Assembly: GCA_963978905.1 (NCBI GenBank)
Contig: OZ022261.1
Coordinates: forward strand, 30,501,686-30,565,685
Length of the DNA stretch: 64,000 bases
Direction: 5' to 3'
Source: Trichostrongylus colubriformis
Taxonomy: Eukaryota > Nematoda > Chromadorea > Rhabditida > Trichostrongylidae
This document shows, piece by piece, positions 12,335-24,490 of the stretch (its first letter is position 1; every line of letters begins with the position of its first letter). The notes below the pieces were generated by a model. The model was not told the DNA's origin. It made no database searches and saw nothing but the letters and a program-made list of their open reading frames with translations. The position numbers and the translations under genes are program-made.

Positions 12335-12945
12335 TATCGTTAGAGGAGGGTTTAGGGGCGCACAAGCTAAGGGGCTGGGGGTCGATTGGTCGAATTCTCG
12401 CTTCGTAGTGTCACACTCGCGGCGCCGTCAGTACGAGTCATTTGGAATTCGCCTTAAGACGCAATGGGCTGGTACCGTGAAAGACCTTTGAAGACCGCAT
12501 CTTTTTCAGCAATATGTTGTGAATCAGTATTCCCTAAGACTGCAATATGAGCTCTCCATTGCCCCTCAAAGCCAATAAAGGCATAGCTATCACTGCTTCT
12601 ATTGTACTTCAGGTTTTTGTTGATTGTTGTGTTAGCTTGATAGGTTTCCACAACTGTTAATGCTTCTGAAGACACTTCTATGGATCACTCACTGCAGAAT
12701 GAGAGAGAACAATAACATAAGATACCTTTAATATTCCAGTTCTCTCAGAAAGCACGAGAACAAAAGCAGATAGCCGCCTGCGCTGAGAATAAATGTAATC
12801 TAGAGGTCCTTTACGGTACCAGCCCATTGCGTCTTGGGCGAATACCAAACGACTCGCACTCACCGCGCCTTCGCCGCGGGCGGTCGCGCGAAAATTCGAC
12901 TAATCGACCACCACCCGGGCTAAAGGCGCTCTGTGTATTCGGGTG
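12335..12945. repeat. Inverted-repeat element
   Basis: Arms of about 135 bp at 12343-12490 and 12800-12935 are inverted copies: GACGCAATGGGCTGGTACCG at 12459 faces CGGTACCAGCCCATTGCGTC at 12815. The 300-bp interior shows no coding signal. Confidence 0.65.
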
Positions 12946-13559
12946 CCAAGGCGACTATCGTGTCCTATGTCTAAAATGAGACGCGTGCGTTTGCCATTTC
13001 GGTTCGTGCGCATCACTTTTACGGTCAGGTCGGTCAGTACGGTTTTTCGTCTAAAAGAAAGGAAAAAAAGGAGCATGGGTAAGTGAAATTACAGCACAAG
13101 GTTCTTAGTCCACGAATCTTGAGTGACATAGCACCGTTGCAGTTGCAAGGTTGTAACAAGTAAAAATTAGAATGAAACAGCACTGAAAAAACAAAATTGG
13201 TATTCACTATGGAAAATAACTTGCAAAACAGTGAGAAAGGAAGCGGAGGTCAACTGTCCGTAAATGGCGCAGCTAGAAGTAAACATGAATGTGTGACGCC
13301 ATCAGGACAACAAATGGGAATGTGCGATAAACGGAATTTTGCGGAAAGACGAAAAGCTAATCGTCCTACAAATGTCTCTGAAACAATCAAAAGTGTCAGA
13401 CCAAACCGCGAGAAACCTAAAAAAGTTGAGCTTTTTATATTCAAAAATCCCCACTAAACTGTCGGTGGATTTTTTTCAAATATTCAAAAACTTCCGCTAA
13501 ACGGTCGGAGTTTGATCTCATGAATGGCTTTGCATCATCGCATTTGTAATGCTCTTTTT

Positions 13560-15080
13560 TCACGAAATACTTTTTTGGCTGCTTCCCATCCTGCCGAGTT
13601 ACATTCGATTGTGGCTGTGGGATTGTTTGTTCCGCGCGGCATCTGGCAATCGATCACTTCTAGTCTCACAAGGGAGGTCTTTCAGGTCATGACGCGCTTT
13701 CGGGAAACGGTCTTTTCCATTATATGGGGGTATCTACATGAAACATAGTATAACTGACTTCCATTTTTGCTGCGCGGCCCTACAAATGCCAAAAAAGGAG
13801 TAAAGAAAACTTTCTTCGAAAAGGCGATTTTAACTCACTTATAGTAATGCATCCTCCTTGTAGCTTAAATCATATGCAGACCGAAAGGTGTTCTTGCATT
13901 TCACATCCAAAACAAAGTGAAATACGAAAAAAAATGAAATCTTATTTCCACCTCGTACTAAAAGTGCATAGCAGTCTCATAGCGGTTCCCCGATGTAGCG
14001 ATCTTGGGGTGACTGGGTGGCCTACTGGATACGGCGATGGACTCTCAAACGTATGAAGTGCTGGGCTGGTGGTTCGAATCCCGGCATTTCCGCCGTTTTG
14101 CATTTTTTTTGCATTCACTTTTTCGTCTTCAAATATGTCTGTTTATGCCAAATGACTACGATTTTCGTTGACAGCATGCTAAAATTACTCTATTTACGAA
14201 TAGTCAATGAATTTGGTGATGTGACCTTTTTGGACACGAAAGGGCCCGTAGGGCTTGAAATTCGCGCTTTCGCACAAAATGAGTGTCATATTCGTGTTCA
14301 GGGGGTCAAACTACCCTTGGGGACACATTTCTAACCAATTCCAAATTTTGACCCCAACTTCGAAAAAGATGTTTGTTTGGTCAGGGTACATGGTGCGCTT
14401 TCTACTTGTAGAAGTGAGTAACTCACAAAATCGATGAAAATCAATGGAATATGCACTGCATGGATGCCTATCGCTATAATTTCAGCTATCAAGCACCAAG
14501 CAAGAGAGATAGAGAGAATTTCCTAACAAATGATATCGTCGTCTCCTTCATCGAATGTGCAGTCGATAGTATACCAATGCCCAGCCCAAATTTTCGAATT
14601 TGGGTCAAAATCTCGATTGGGCTGGAAATTCACCTCCAGGGGTAGTTCCACCTCCTGAACACGAATATCGAATCCGTTTCGCGCAAAAACGCCTCGTTCG
14701 TGTGCTATGAGCGCCGAAAGGCCAAAAATTGGGACTGTCAAAGTTGGTGAAAACTGGCAATAGAGGGCAGTTCGAAGTTCTAAATGTGATTACTGCACTT
14801 AATCTTCATATTCGAATGTTTAAGAGCCCAAAAACTGAAAATCTAAATTTTGTAAAAATTTGTCCTCGGTGGGGACCGAACCATCAACCCCGTTTTCGGC
14901 ATTTGTAGGGCCGCGCAGCAAAAATGGACATCAGTTATATGATTCTTGTACGTACACCTATACATGCAAAAAACAGCTTTCAAAAAGCGCGTCATGAGTT
15001 GGAAGACCTTCCTCGTCAGTTTTAACTGCTGCAAAAAGAAATTGCAGCCATTAAAACTACCGATTTCAATTGTGAAGTAT
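13560..15080. mobile_element. Foldback element with internal tRNA-like module, copy A
   Basis: Long inverted arms: GCTGCGCGGCCCTACAAATG at 13770 faces CATTTGTAGGGCCGCGCAGC near 14901, and the match continues outwards through CATGACGCGCTTT (13688) and AAAGCGCGTCATG (14986). A second inner inverted pair lies at about 14230-14400 and 14560-14730. A tRNA-like module sits at 13995-14090. No transposase frame is present, so it is probably non-autonomous. Confidence 0.6.
13995..14090 (+). repeat. tRNA-like pol III module
   Basis: GTGGCCTACTGGATACGG resembles an A-box/D-arm and GGTTCGAATCCC at 14069 is a canonical B-box/T-arm. A TTTTTTTT run follows at about 14103. The acceptor arms do not pair, so I read it as tRNA-derived rather than a functional tRNA gene. 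Confidence 0.55.
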
Positions 15081-16025
15081 CTCACACTCAATGAAAATGC
15101 CTTTTTGATCTATCGTATTTGACACAAGATGTGTCAACTATACGACTGAAGAAGTATTTTTTGCACAAAATTCTCCTGCCATTACATTCGATTTTCGTAG
15201 TGCAAACTGTACGGAATAACCCATGCAGTGGAAACCAGGGATTTGCAGATCTTGTGAAGAGGAAATGTTGGAGAGCGAAAACCATGCACATGTATCCAAT
15301 GTTCAAAGTTTTACGGCTCCGCGTGCGACGTAGAACCAGCACTAATGAGAGCTACTACAAGGATGCTGAGTTATGGGCAGAAGCTTCGGTACCGGACGGA
15401 ACTAGAACCCGCACCTCATCCTTTCCGGGGATATGTGCTAATCCATTACACTACCGACACCCCTTTCACCTTAACTCAACTGAATGGTATATTTACCACA
15501 GCTTATCAGTACTCACACGTATAAGGTGTTCAGCCGGTTGGCCAATATCAGCATCGAACCGTGAAGCTGAAAGCTTTAGCACTGTTTTTGATATTTTTGG
15601 TTTTGATAGCTGCTGATTATCGTCGCAGCCCGCGATGCGAAAGTCGTCTAATGAAAGTGTCACTCAGCAAATTCCATTCAGCAAATGGGCGTCTTGGATT
15701 GGATCCCATATCCGCCCACACACAACGTCCTTTTTTCCTGTTCACGTTTCAATACGTCGCAATGGCGTATAGTGACCCTATTGTCGGTCCCTCCTACCAT
15801 GCGTCTTTAACCGTCCGGCGAGAGCGCTGACAATGAAGAGCTGCTAACGCAGCAGTGATGCCTTCCCAAGTCATGAAACTACCCTAAAATTACCCAGCGC
15901 TCGAAACCAGACCACTGCGATTGCAGTTATGCACACGCTCAGGTGCGAATCAATAAGATGAGCATCGTTAAGGTAGGATTCAGCAACGCGGGGGCCGCGA
16001 GACGTCTGAGAAAGGAGCGCCTTGT
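15081..16025. other. No gene recognised
   Basis: The 165-codon frame at 15119-15616 has no recognisable motif or splice context. Segment 15375-15460 (GAACTAGAACCCGCACC) faintly resembles a tRNA-like T-arm but is too degenerate to call. Confidence 0.3.
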
Positions 16026-16386
16026 GCCTTAAAGACACCGAAAAGGGTAAATCTGACAGAATGTAAAATATGAAAGTGTTGCTGTACAGTGTAAGAGGAG
16101 AGAAAGAACGAAATAAAATGGCGGAAAACAAGAAATAGGAGCCGGAAAACCCCCACTATTCTTTCTCGTGCCCCTCTGCGTTACTAGCCGAGGGTAGACT
16201 GCAGACTGGCAGAGAGGCTAAATGAGCCGGATGTGAATGTTGCACCGCCCTCACTGGCAACTCGCGCACCAGATAAGACTCCAAGCCGCGCTTTTTTCGA
16301 GTTTCGCCACACAGAAGGTTTGTTTTCAGAGCACATGTATTTCCAGTTCCAATTTCTCTTTACCCCCCCCCCGGTGCCTTTGAGAT
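16026..16386 (+). repeat. Dispersed 400-bp inverted-end repeat, copy 1
   Basis: It begins CCTTAAAGACACCGAAAAGG and ends with the complementary GGTGCCTTTGAGA. The body matches 17130-17541, 23964-24345, 34374-34805, 43871-44280 and 52172-52568. The complementary ends and the copy number suggest a MITE family. Confidence 0.6.
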
Positions 16387-16795
16387 ATGCCTTTTCGTGC
16401 GTCTTATTTCAGGAGTAGGACACGGCTATCCACGTAGGACCCACCTGCGTGCGACACCCTCCCCCTTGCACCACATCGCGCCGCACACTCTGAGCTCGGT
16501 TGCGAAATCTTGCATAAAATACACACTTTAATCGATATGTTCGTGCTCGTTGCGTTCGTTGCTTCGTTGGTATGCTCGTAACGATTGTTGCCTAGTATGA
16601 ATACATGGCCAAGTACATTTTTAGAACCGCTCTAGTGATGTAAGTTGCAAAAATGCTCAAGTAAATGCGACAGGTAGTTTGTTTCGACAGTATTTTTGTT
16701 ATTGGAGATTAGCTTAAAACAATAATAAAGACGAACGAAAAACACATGAATATAATAGACAGGAATTCCGAAGAATAGTTGGTCAACAAGAGCAT

Positions 16796-16901
16796 GAAGA
16801 TTTTCTCGCGAAGATTTCCGTTTCAAGTTTGACCATGTCACGTTGAAAGAAGATTTTCTCGCGAAGATTTCCGTTTCAAGTTTGACCATGTCACGTTGAA
16901 A
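16796..16901. repeat. 53-bp perfect tandem duplication
   Basis: Unit 16796-16848 (starting GAAGATTTTCTCGCGAAG) is repeated without change at 16849-16901. Identity of the copies points to a recent duplication or an assembly effect. Confidence 0.9.
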
Positions 16902-17129
16902 AAATTATACGGTTAATTTCAGATATCGATCATCACACCACGGGGCAAAGTACATCGTATGACAGCTTTCGATGAAGTGACGCTTTTAATCCAGAACACC
17001 GATGTGCCATGATTCTAATATTAGTAACATTGTTGTGGCCACATTTATCGCAGCAATGACCTCAGCAGAGACTTATCGCTCGCAACACGTGATTCACTGC
17101 AGTACCCCACGTGTGGAGCGTAGCGATGG

Positions 17130-17541
17130 ACCTAAAGGCACTGAGAGGGGTAAGGAGAAAGGGAGAACTGGGGATTTGTTATCTGAAAACAGATCTTCCA
17201 CTTCGGAAGAGGTGACGTGTAGCGAAAGCACGGCTTGGGATTTTATCAGGATCCCGCAGTACCGTGTCGTTCTGCAGTTCTTCAGCCTGGCGAGCTGAGC
17301 CACCGGCGCGGGCGGGACAATGTTCGCTGCCGCCTGATTCAGTCTCTCCTCCCATCTGCAGTCTACCCCTGGCTAGTGATGCAGAGGGGTAGACTGCGTA
17401 GCACGAGAGAAGGGTAGTTTTCGGTATCTTATCGGTTTATTTCGCAGTTTTATATTGTTCTTTCTCTACTGTTACACTGCTGAGCACCCTCACTTCAATA
17501 ACCACAATCTGCCAAACTTACCTCTTCCGGTGTCTTTAAGT
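17130..17541 (-). repeat. Dispersed 400-bp inverted-end repeat, copy 2
   Basis: The same family as 16026-16386, read in the opposite direction. The ends are CCTAAAGGCACTGAGAGG and CTTCCGGTGTCTTTAAG. Confidence 0.6.
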
Positions 17542-17957
17542 ACGATTCCTCGAGTATGCTGCTATTGGGGCATGACGGATCAGAACCGATGCAGATGCAT
17601 GCACCACTAATCACCGCAATTAATGACGCACTTTTAATGAGTCCCCCGCAAAATTGTGCGCACTTCCAATGACACATCTGTGTGAAATGATCGTCCTTGC
17701 GTCATTCATTCACGGATGTTTACATGAGGGGTCGATCGCGGCTGGCTAACCAAAATGACTGCGCGACATTGCAGCACTGATGACGCGCATCTGCCAACCA
17801 ATAAGGTGTATATAAAAAATCATGAGCATTATAGCTTGAGACATACTCGTGCAGTGCCGTAGAAGCGAAATACTGTAGAAAAAAGAGGGCGAAAGAGAAC
17901 ATTGCATGGATTCTCAGCAAGTGAAAATCGGGAAGTGAAAGAAAAAAATCACCTGTA
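17542..17957. other. No gene recognised
   Basis: Unique-looking sequence between the 400-bp repeat and the RTE 3' end, with no exon or repeat structure seen. Confidence 0.35.
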
Positions 17958-18113
17958 TCACCTGTCGTCCCGTTGTTCATCGAGAGCCTCGAGCGGGCGC
18001 CAGCAACGTCTCCATTCATCCCTGTCGCGAGCCAAAGCAGTCCAGTGAACGTTTCTGGCTCCAGGGACACGTAGCGTCTCGTTCCTTTCGCGCAGAGCTT
18101 TCGTGAAGAAGTC

Positions 18114-19496
18114 TCACCATCGGGCCGGCGGTCGTCCAGGTGTTCGTTTGACGTCCCGAGGGATCCAGTCGGTAACCGCTCTGGTCCAACGGTCATCACG
18201 ATATCGCATGACGTGTCCGGCCCATCTAATCTTCGATTCCCTGGCAAATACGACGGCGTCCCTGATCTTTGATCGACGACGGAGTTCGGAACTCCGGATT
18301 CCCCTCTGCACTTGCGTGTATCGGGATACTCCGAGCATCGTCCTCTCGATGGCGCGTTGGATGACGCCGACCGCATGCTCCTCCTGCTTACGTAGAGTCC
18401 AGGTCTCTGAGGCGTATGTTAGGGCAGGAAGGACAGCGGAATCGAAGAGATGGGCGCGGAGACGGATGTTCTTCGTCTTCTTCACTACTCCCTCGATGGT
18501 CTTGAAGGCTCCCCATGCCGCTCTTTTCCTCCTGCTCAGCTCTGGTGCTAAGTCGTTCATCATATTGACTTCCCGACCTAGGTACACATAGCTGAAGCAT
18601 TCGGTGACGTTCGTTCCGTTGAGCGTGAATGGGGCGTCAGGTACCAATCCGTTTCTCATGAACATCGTCTTCGTCAGGTTCAGCTGTAGACCGATCTTTC
18701 CACACTCGCAGTCGAAATCGGCTAGCATCCGTTCCGCTTGCTGGATTGTCGGTGTTATTAGCACGATGTCGTCAGCGAAGCGGAGGTGGTGTAGATGCCG
18801 GCCATCGACCTTCACTCCCATTCCTTCCCATTCCAGTTGACGCATGACGTTCTCAAGAGCGGCGCTGAATAGTTTAGGCGAGATAGTGTCGCCTTGTCGA
18901 ACCCCTCTCTTCACGTCAATGATGACTTCCTTGTAGAATGGCGAGATCCTGGCCGTGAAGTTGCTGTAGAGCTCACGAAGTACTCTTATATACTGAGTAG
19001 GCACACCCTGGTTTCCCAGGGCTTTGATAACCGCTTCTGTCTCAACGGAGTCGAAGGCTTTCTTCAAATCGATGAATGTGAGACATAATGGCATCTTGTA
19101 CTCTCGCGATACTTCGATGAGTCTAGTGACCGTGTGGATGTGATCGATTGTACTGAATCCTCTTCGAAACCCTGCTTGCTCGCATGGCTGTCCCTCGTCT
19201 AAAGTTCTACCGATCCTATTAAAGATGACACGAGTGAAGAGCTTGTAGACTACAGACAGCAGGCAGATTGGACGATAATTGCCGATGTCGTGTGGATCTC
19301 CCTTCTTATACAGCAACACAGTCCTGCTAGTTTTCCACGATGTGGGTACCTTGCATTCCGACAGGTAGCGTGTGAAGAGTCGGGCCAGTGTTTTGACGAT
19401 AACTGGCGGGAGTTTTTCAGATGTTCCGGTCTGATCCTGTCGGGGCCGGGTGCTGTACCATTGTTCACCGACGAAATGGCGTGTCGGATTTCGCAA
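18114..19496 (-). pseudogene. RTE reverse transcriptase domain
   Basis: A 460-codon frame carrying RT motifs [10 protein letters not shown] (residues 141-150), [14 protein letters not shown] (197-210) and the catalytic FADDIVLI (240-247, about 18756-18779). The C-terminal part with GRPPARW is typical of RTE. The N-terminal portion lies in another frame (19250-19876), and about 50 further residues continue in the frame at 17720-18376. The core RT is intact within this frame but the full ORF is broken. Confidence 0.9.
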
Positions 19497-19650
19497 GGGA
19501 GAACTGATGGTACGACATATCCATCCTGCTTCAGATTGCTCCTAGGCAGTTGGACATGGCTATCGAAGAGATCCGAGTAGAAGTTGTAGATGACCTTCTC
19601 CATTGCCCTTCGGGAAGCAGTAACTGCGCCGTCCGGACGCCGGAGACCGG

Positions 19651-20700
19651 TCATTTTGTTCTTATAAGTGGCGAAGCCTCGGCGGGCATTGCGAATGCTC
19701 CTCCCAGCCTCTGCTGCTTCAACCAGCACTTCGCCTCTCTGCATCGCTTCGCAAGTTCGGACGTCAGTTGGTAATCGCCTGCGGCTCGTGCGGCTCCACG
19801 TTGGCGTATCAGCTCGAGAGTTTCCGAAGAGAGACGCCTCTTTGTGACTTTCAAACTCTCTGCCCTCCTGGCACAATCCTGAAGATGCTCAACGAGCCGG
19901 TTGTACTCGTCGTCGATGTTTTCGATAACGGAATCCTCCCCAGCGAGAGAAACGAAGTGTTCCCAGTTGATGACTGTCTTGGGTCTTCGCTCCTTGAATT
20001 TCGCGGCTCTCTCTCCACGTATCGAAAAGAGGAATTTTGCGCGGATGAGTCGATGGTCTGATCCCGTATAGAACTTCGGAACAACAGCGACGTCGGTCAG
20101 GCAAAACCTTCGATTGAAGATGACGTGATCGATCCCATTATGGAATTGTCCACCGGGTGACTCCCAAGTCCATCGCAAATGAGAGGGCTTCTGGAACTGT
20201 GAGCTACCATGGATGGAGCTGATCGACATAATAAACTCAGACAGCCTTTCACCCTGCTCATTCCATTCCGTTCCGTGAGTCCCGATGTGAAGCTCATTGT
20301 CCGTTCTTCTAGGGCCGATCTTGGCGTTGAAGTCGCCGACGATGACCTTGAAGAAGGTGTGGTCTTCCTTGTAGAACTTCTCCAATTCCACATAAAAAGC
20401 TTCGAGCTCGTCTTCGTCGTAGCTTGATGTTGGTGCGTAGGCGACGAAGATGGTCAAAGCCGGGATTGAACCGCATCTTTTCAATCGCAAACGTCCGATT
20501 CGGGTTGTCAGATTTTCGTACGAATCGATGTTCATGGCCAAGTGCGTGTTGACGAGAACGCCCACACCGCCAACGCCTCTCCTGTCGCATGTTCCGAGGA
20601 ACAGTTCTTCACCAGTCTCGTACACGGCGTGTAGCGGGCGATGCCTCCTCGTCTCGGTCAGTCCGATGACGTCGTACTTGATCTTCCTGGCTTGCATCAT
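19651..20700 (-). pseudogene. RTE endonuclease domain
   Basis: 349 codons with the exonuclease-endonuclease-phosphatase fold motifs in order: LTETRRH (residues 14-20), GDFNAKIG (122-129), IDHV (190-193) and SDHRLI (214-219). This domain nicks target DNA for target-primed reverse transcription. A frameshift near 19780 separates it from the linker, which continues in the frame at 19250-19876 ([14 protein letters not shown] onward). Confidence 0.88.
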
Positions 20701-20884
20701 CAGATCTTCGATACTCGCTTCCGATGCAAGAGTTCGTGAAAGAAAAAATATGGCCTAAAATTGTCGGCGAAAGTCGCAGCTCGCTATTGACGTAGTCCAT
20801 ATCAGGGAGCAGACAACGAATCGATCTCGGGGCGGGTGTGAATCAGGACACGTGTGCGAAACAATACGACACGAGTTAGGGAAG

Positions 20885-21112
20885 CCATGGGTGTATGCCA
20901 TTATGACAGAAAATTCACTTTGCGGCGTTCGGTGTGCGACGCGATGGTGCGAGCATGCGCGCCATATCGGATGGGTCCTGAAGCGATGACGGTGCCCCAC
21001 CGTCATCGCTTCAGGACCTCACCGATACGGCGTTCGTAGCTCGCACCATCACGTCCCACGCTGAACGTAGCCACGCAATTCTCTGTATTAAGGTTCTGAG
21101 TCCTGAAGTGAG
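20885..21112. repeat. Near-perfect palindromic MITE
   Basis: Inverted arms of about 110 bp meet at 20999-21003. The innermost TCCTGAAGCGATGACGGTG and its complement are perfect; the outer parts (GATGGTGCGAGC and GCTCGCACCATC) are imperfect. The left tip GTGTATGCCATTATGACAG resembles the tips of the MITEs at 32589, 40050, 60514 and 61854. Confidence 0.7.
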
Positions 21113-21394
21113 GTGTCCTACGCCTGAATATAGACATAGAACGCCGTAATCGCTTTAGGATCCGTCTATATTCGACCCCACTATCGCATTGCACGCCGTG
21201 GCACGAATTTTCTGCCCCTGATGGGACACACCCTACACGAAGTTTGCGTTGTGGCTGCCTTGTGCTGGTCGCGATCACTGCCGAGTATGAATGCGGCCTA
21301 GACCGGAACAATTTTCGGGAGCCTCCGTTACACGTTATCCATTCAACAACTCCAATATGAATTTGAATGGGCATATCTAGGTGGAGTCAAAAGT

Positions 21395-22515
21395 TCCATA
21401 ACCCAGTGCGAGTGCACAGGGCACGTCATGCCTACCTTTTCGCTAACTAGGGAAGGTATTTTACTTCCCATGGAACTTTGAAATGAGACCCAGGTATAAC
21501 TGTGAAAACCAAAATTGCTAAATGGCATTCTGAAGCGAGTTACGAGGGGTCAAAGTTTGCCTGTGACTTGCCTGTGACATCTCAATGGCGGGGCGCTTCG
21601 CCATCAGCATTACTAGCAAAGCGGTAATAGCTTCCTTGGCTCAGTGGTAGTGCCCCGGTTGTGCAGGAGCGAGGCCATGGGTTTGAATCCCGCCGGTGCA
21701 CCTTTTTTTGCATTTTGTGTTTCATTGTCAGTAAGTGCTTTTCTTTCACTTCTTAACGTTGCCTTGAATGATATTCGCGCGTAGGGGGTCGAATTGCCTC
21801 TGTGCAAATTTCCAGCCGGATCTAGTTTTGGGCCCAACTTCGGAAAATTGGGGGTAGCCAGGGGTTAAGTAAGAGTTTTTGAATTTCTTTCCACAAAAAA
21901 TCCTGCAAGCTGAACAAGGTAACCCAAACATACCTATCACACTTGCCCATCACACTAAACGCACGTAACAAGCGCCAAATAAGAGCATTTGCTGTGCAAG
22001 GGTCAACGACTTCTTTGTTAAATGGGTTGCCAGCCGATAGCCCATCAATTTTTCCGCGATTTGGACAAATTCTCGAATTGGCTGGAAACTTGTCCCATAG
22101 GGTAATTTGATAGCCGGAACACGAAAATCGCACTGGTTTTGCGTGAAAACGTATGGCTCGCACGCTATGGGTTCCCCAACATACCATGAAATGGTATTAC
22201 TCTTTTTTTTTTCAGAAAAACTTTCATAACTTCATTCAGGTGATTGTTTGACAGATTCTGAATACAGATTTGAGATCAGCATTCAAAAGCGCGTACAGTG
22301 GTATGTGTCTCACTACAAATGGGCATTTCGACAAACCGTCTGATGGCAAAGTGCTTCGCCAATGAGGTGTAACAGGCAAAGTTTGACCCCTCGTAACTCG
22401 CTTCAGGATGCCATTTAGCAATTTTGGTTTTCACAGTTATAATCAGCGTTCGAAGCTCTATCGATCCCTTCGGGTCTCATTTCAAAGTTCCATGGGAAGT
22501 AAAATACCTTCCCTA
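21395..22515. mobile_element. Foldback element with internal tRNA-like module, copy B
   Basis: Inverted arms of about 130 bp: GGTATTTTACTTCCCATGG (21452) faces CCATGGGAAGTAAAATACC (22490), and the arms continue inwards through AAACCAAAATTGCTAAATGG (21504) and its complement (22411). A tRNA-like module lies at 21632-21705. The arms match those of the element at 46966-47745. Confidence 0.65.
21632..21715 (+). repeat. tRNA-like pol III module
   Basis: TGGCTCAGTGGTAG (A-box-like) and GGTTTGAATCCC (B-box) are followed by a T7 run at 21703. The segment after it (GCATTTTGTGTTTCATTGTC) recurs behind the modules at 47160 and 47535. No complete cloverleaf forms, so it is tRNA-derived. Confidence 0.6.
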
Positions 22516-23963
22516 CTAAGACCTTTTGGAAGTGGATGAATATGTAATGCTACGAAAATAAGGGAGGTGTGCGGATAGGATGGAAATCGGCATGGTCGCA
22601 TGCGATGAGCGACGCAATGGGTGCAAATTGCGGGCACCGTGTTCGTTCCTTCCAGAAGCGATTGCGTTTTGACAAGACGTAGGTAACCATTATCGCTTTA
22701 GAACTTAACTATCATAGTTAGCTCACACCCGTCGCGTCGCACGCTGGTCGCGATTTTTCTGGTCTGGCATGCATGGATTTATTGGGCTTTGGTGACCCCC
22801 GAGATGACTCGATCAATTCCTATGAGTATTTCTCGAGCCAAACGAGCAGTTGGACCAAGAACTTGTCATATGGCTACACAGCGATAATCCCAGCAACTCC
22901 TTGGTCGCGGGGCACTCGCAAGTCACTGTATGGACCAGATAGGCAGACTGCATGGCACGTCCCAGGATTTTCGACAACGTCCTGCCCTTTACCTTTGTTG
23001 AGACAAGCCGTAACCTGAAAAAACTTCTGTGGAATATAACAATGTGTGGTTCATAAATAGTTCAACTACAAGAGAAAGAGTACTTGAGACACGAGTGTAT
23101 GAAAAGTAGAAGAAGAAGAAAAGGTGGGCGTTCTCTAGCAATGATAGTCCCGTACATGTGACTATTTCGACCAATATTTTCCCAAAAAAAGAACACACTG
23201 AAAGGACATTCATCTGAAGATAACTGGCAAATGAACACTGAAAGGGCAAATGGACGCATTGGTACAAAGGATGGCACCAAACAAAACCGTTTGCGGTTTA
23301 GATTCCTAGATTCCTTTCCCAGACGGCTTTTAAAATATTGCTAGGACAATCCAGCTTTCCTTCGCAATAGCTGTCACAAAGACAATCCTTGGGTGCCGAT
23401 TCAAAAGCACCGTCAGGGGTTATAGCCGATTTTGGGAGATAGACGTGCGTATTATAACAGAAGAGAAGGAACGCAATGAAACTGTCAACAATCTGAAAAA
23501 TAGGATCCCCTACCACGATCGAAGATATTCAAAATTGACGAGGACGTGCTTTGGCGCCCTCTACCTCACTGAAGGTGGCGGGTCAAACGGCGAGAGTAAC
23601 TACGCCCCATTCTCCACAGCATCTCTCGAAAAGCCGTAGGACTGAAATCCAGCCAAACGAGACCGCGACGAAAAATCCTAATGGGCACGCACATTCCAAC
23701 GCGAAATCCGGCACAGATCGTATCTTTGAGACCACTTTCATCTACACAAGACACCTTTTTACAGTTCTGATTTTCACATCATTTCTAACGGCGTTTTGAA
23801 CACACACTGGAGCATATGACATTTTACAAGCTCACTACGCATTCGAACATTTCGAATTTTCTTATCACGAGGTGCAATTTGCGTGCTTAAGGAGTGCACG
23901 TATACTATTAACTGAAGATTGGAGTCCATGTGTGCGTGCGTTCGCGTGGAACAGCGCTTTGAG
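22516..23963. other. No gene recognised
   Basis: No exon series or mobile element supported. The frames on both strands are short and lack splice context or composition typical of coding sequence. Confidence 0.35.
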
Positions 23964-24345
23964 GCCTTAAAGACACCGGAAGGGGTAAATTTGTCAAATT
24001 GGGGGACTATGGAAGTAGAGGTGCTCAGCAATATAAGAGTAGAGAAAGAACGACATAAAACTGCGGAAAAACCGAGGAGTAGGAACCCGAAAATCCCCTT
24101 TCTCACTCGTGTCTCCCAGCGTCACTACCCGGGGTGTACTGCGGGCAGGTCAGAGGCTGAATGAGTCGGCCGCGAACGTTTGCCTTCCCCTCTCCGGCGA
24201 CTCGCCCAGGAAGACATGCAGTGCTACGGGGTCGTCATATAACCCAAGCCACGTTTTTCAATGCGATTTTCGCCACATATGACCTCTTGTGAAGTGGAAG
24301 GTTCGTTTTCAGAAAACAAGGACTTGCTGCCTTTAAAGGCATCGA
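23964..24345 (+). repeat. Dispersed 400-bp inverted-end repeat, copy 3
   Basis: The left end is GCCTTAAAGACACCGGAAGG and the right end is TGCCTTTAAAGGCATCG. A related partial copy continues to about 24490. GGCGCTATTGCGATCCTAGC at 24456 recurs inverted near 49690. Confidence 0.6.
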
Positions 24346-24490
24346 AAGGGGGCGTGTAAGGAAAGCTCATTGGGGGCACTGTTCTCTGAGAAAGAAAACT
24401 CGAGCTCACAAGGGATAATGTATAGCCAAAAACGCGTTGAAATACGCGCCTTTCAGGCGCTATTGCGATCCTAGCGCGCTTCACCTCAAA

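Larger units (their letters stand above)
17958..20745 (-). mobile_element. RTE-type non-LTR retrotransposon, copy 1
   Basis: Minus-strand element with an apurinic-type endonuclease followed by reverse transcriptase in one pol layout, as in the RTE clade. The 3' end reads GGTGATACAGGTGATTTTT, matching the terminus of copy 2 at 53644 in a slightly altered form. The 5' end is cut near 20745, within the sequence just ahead of the endonuclease. Frameshifts near 19780, 19410 and 18120 make it non-functional. Confidence 0.9.

Noticed and set aside
13995..14090. Functional tRNA gene
   Set aside because: B-box is good, but acceptor stem and anticodon arm do not pair; tRNA-derived repeat preferred.
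15119..15616. 165-codon plus-strand frame
   Set aside because: No motif or splice borders; lies just outside a foldback element arm and looks random.
18103..18591. 162-codon plus-strand frame
   Set aside because: Antisense shadow of the RTE reverse transcriptase.
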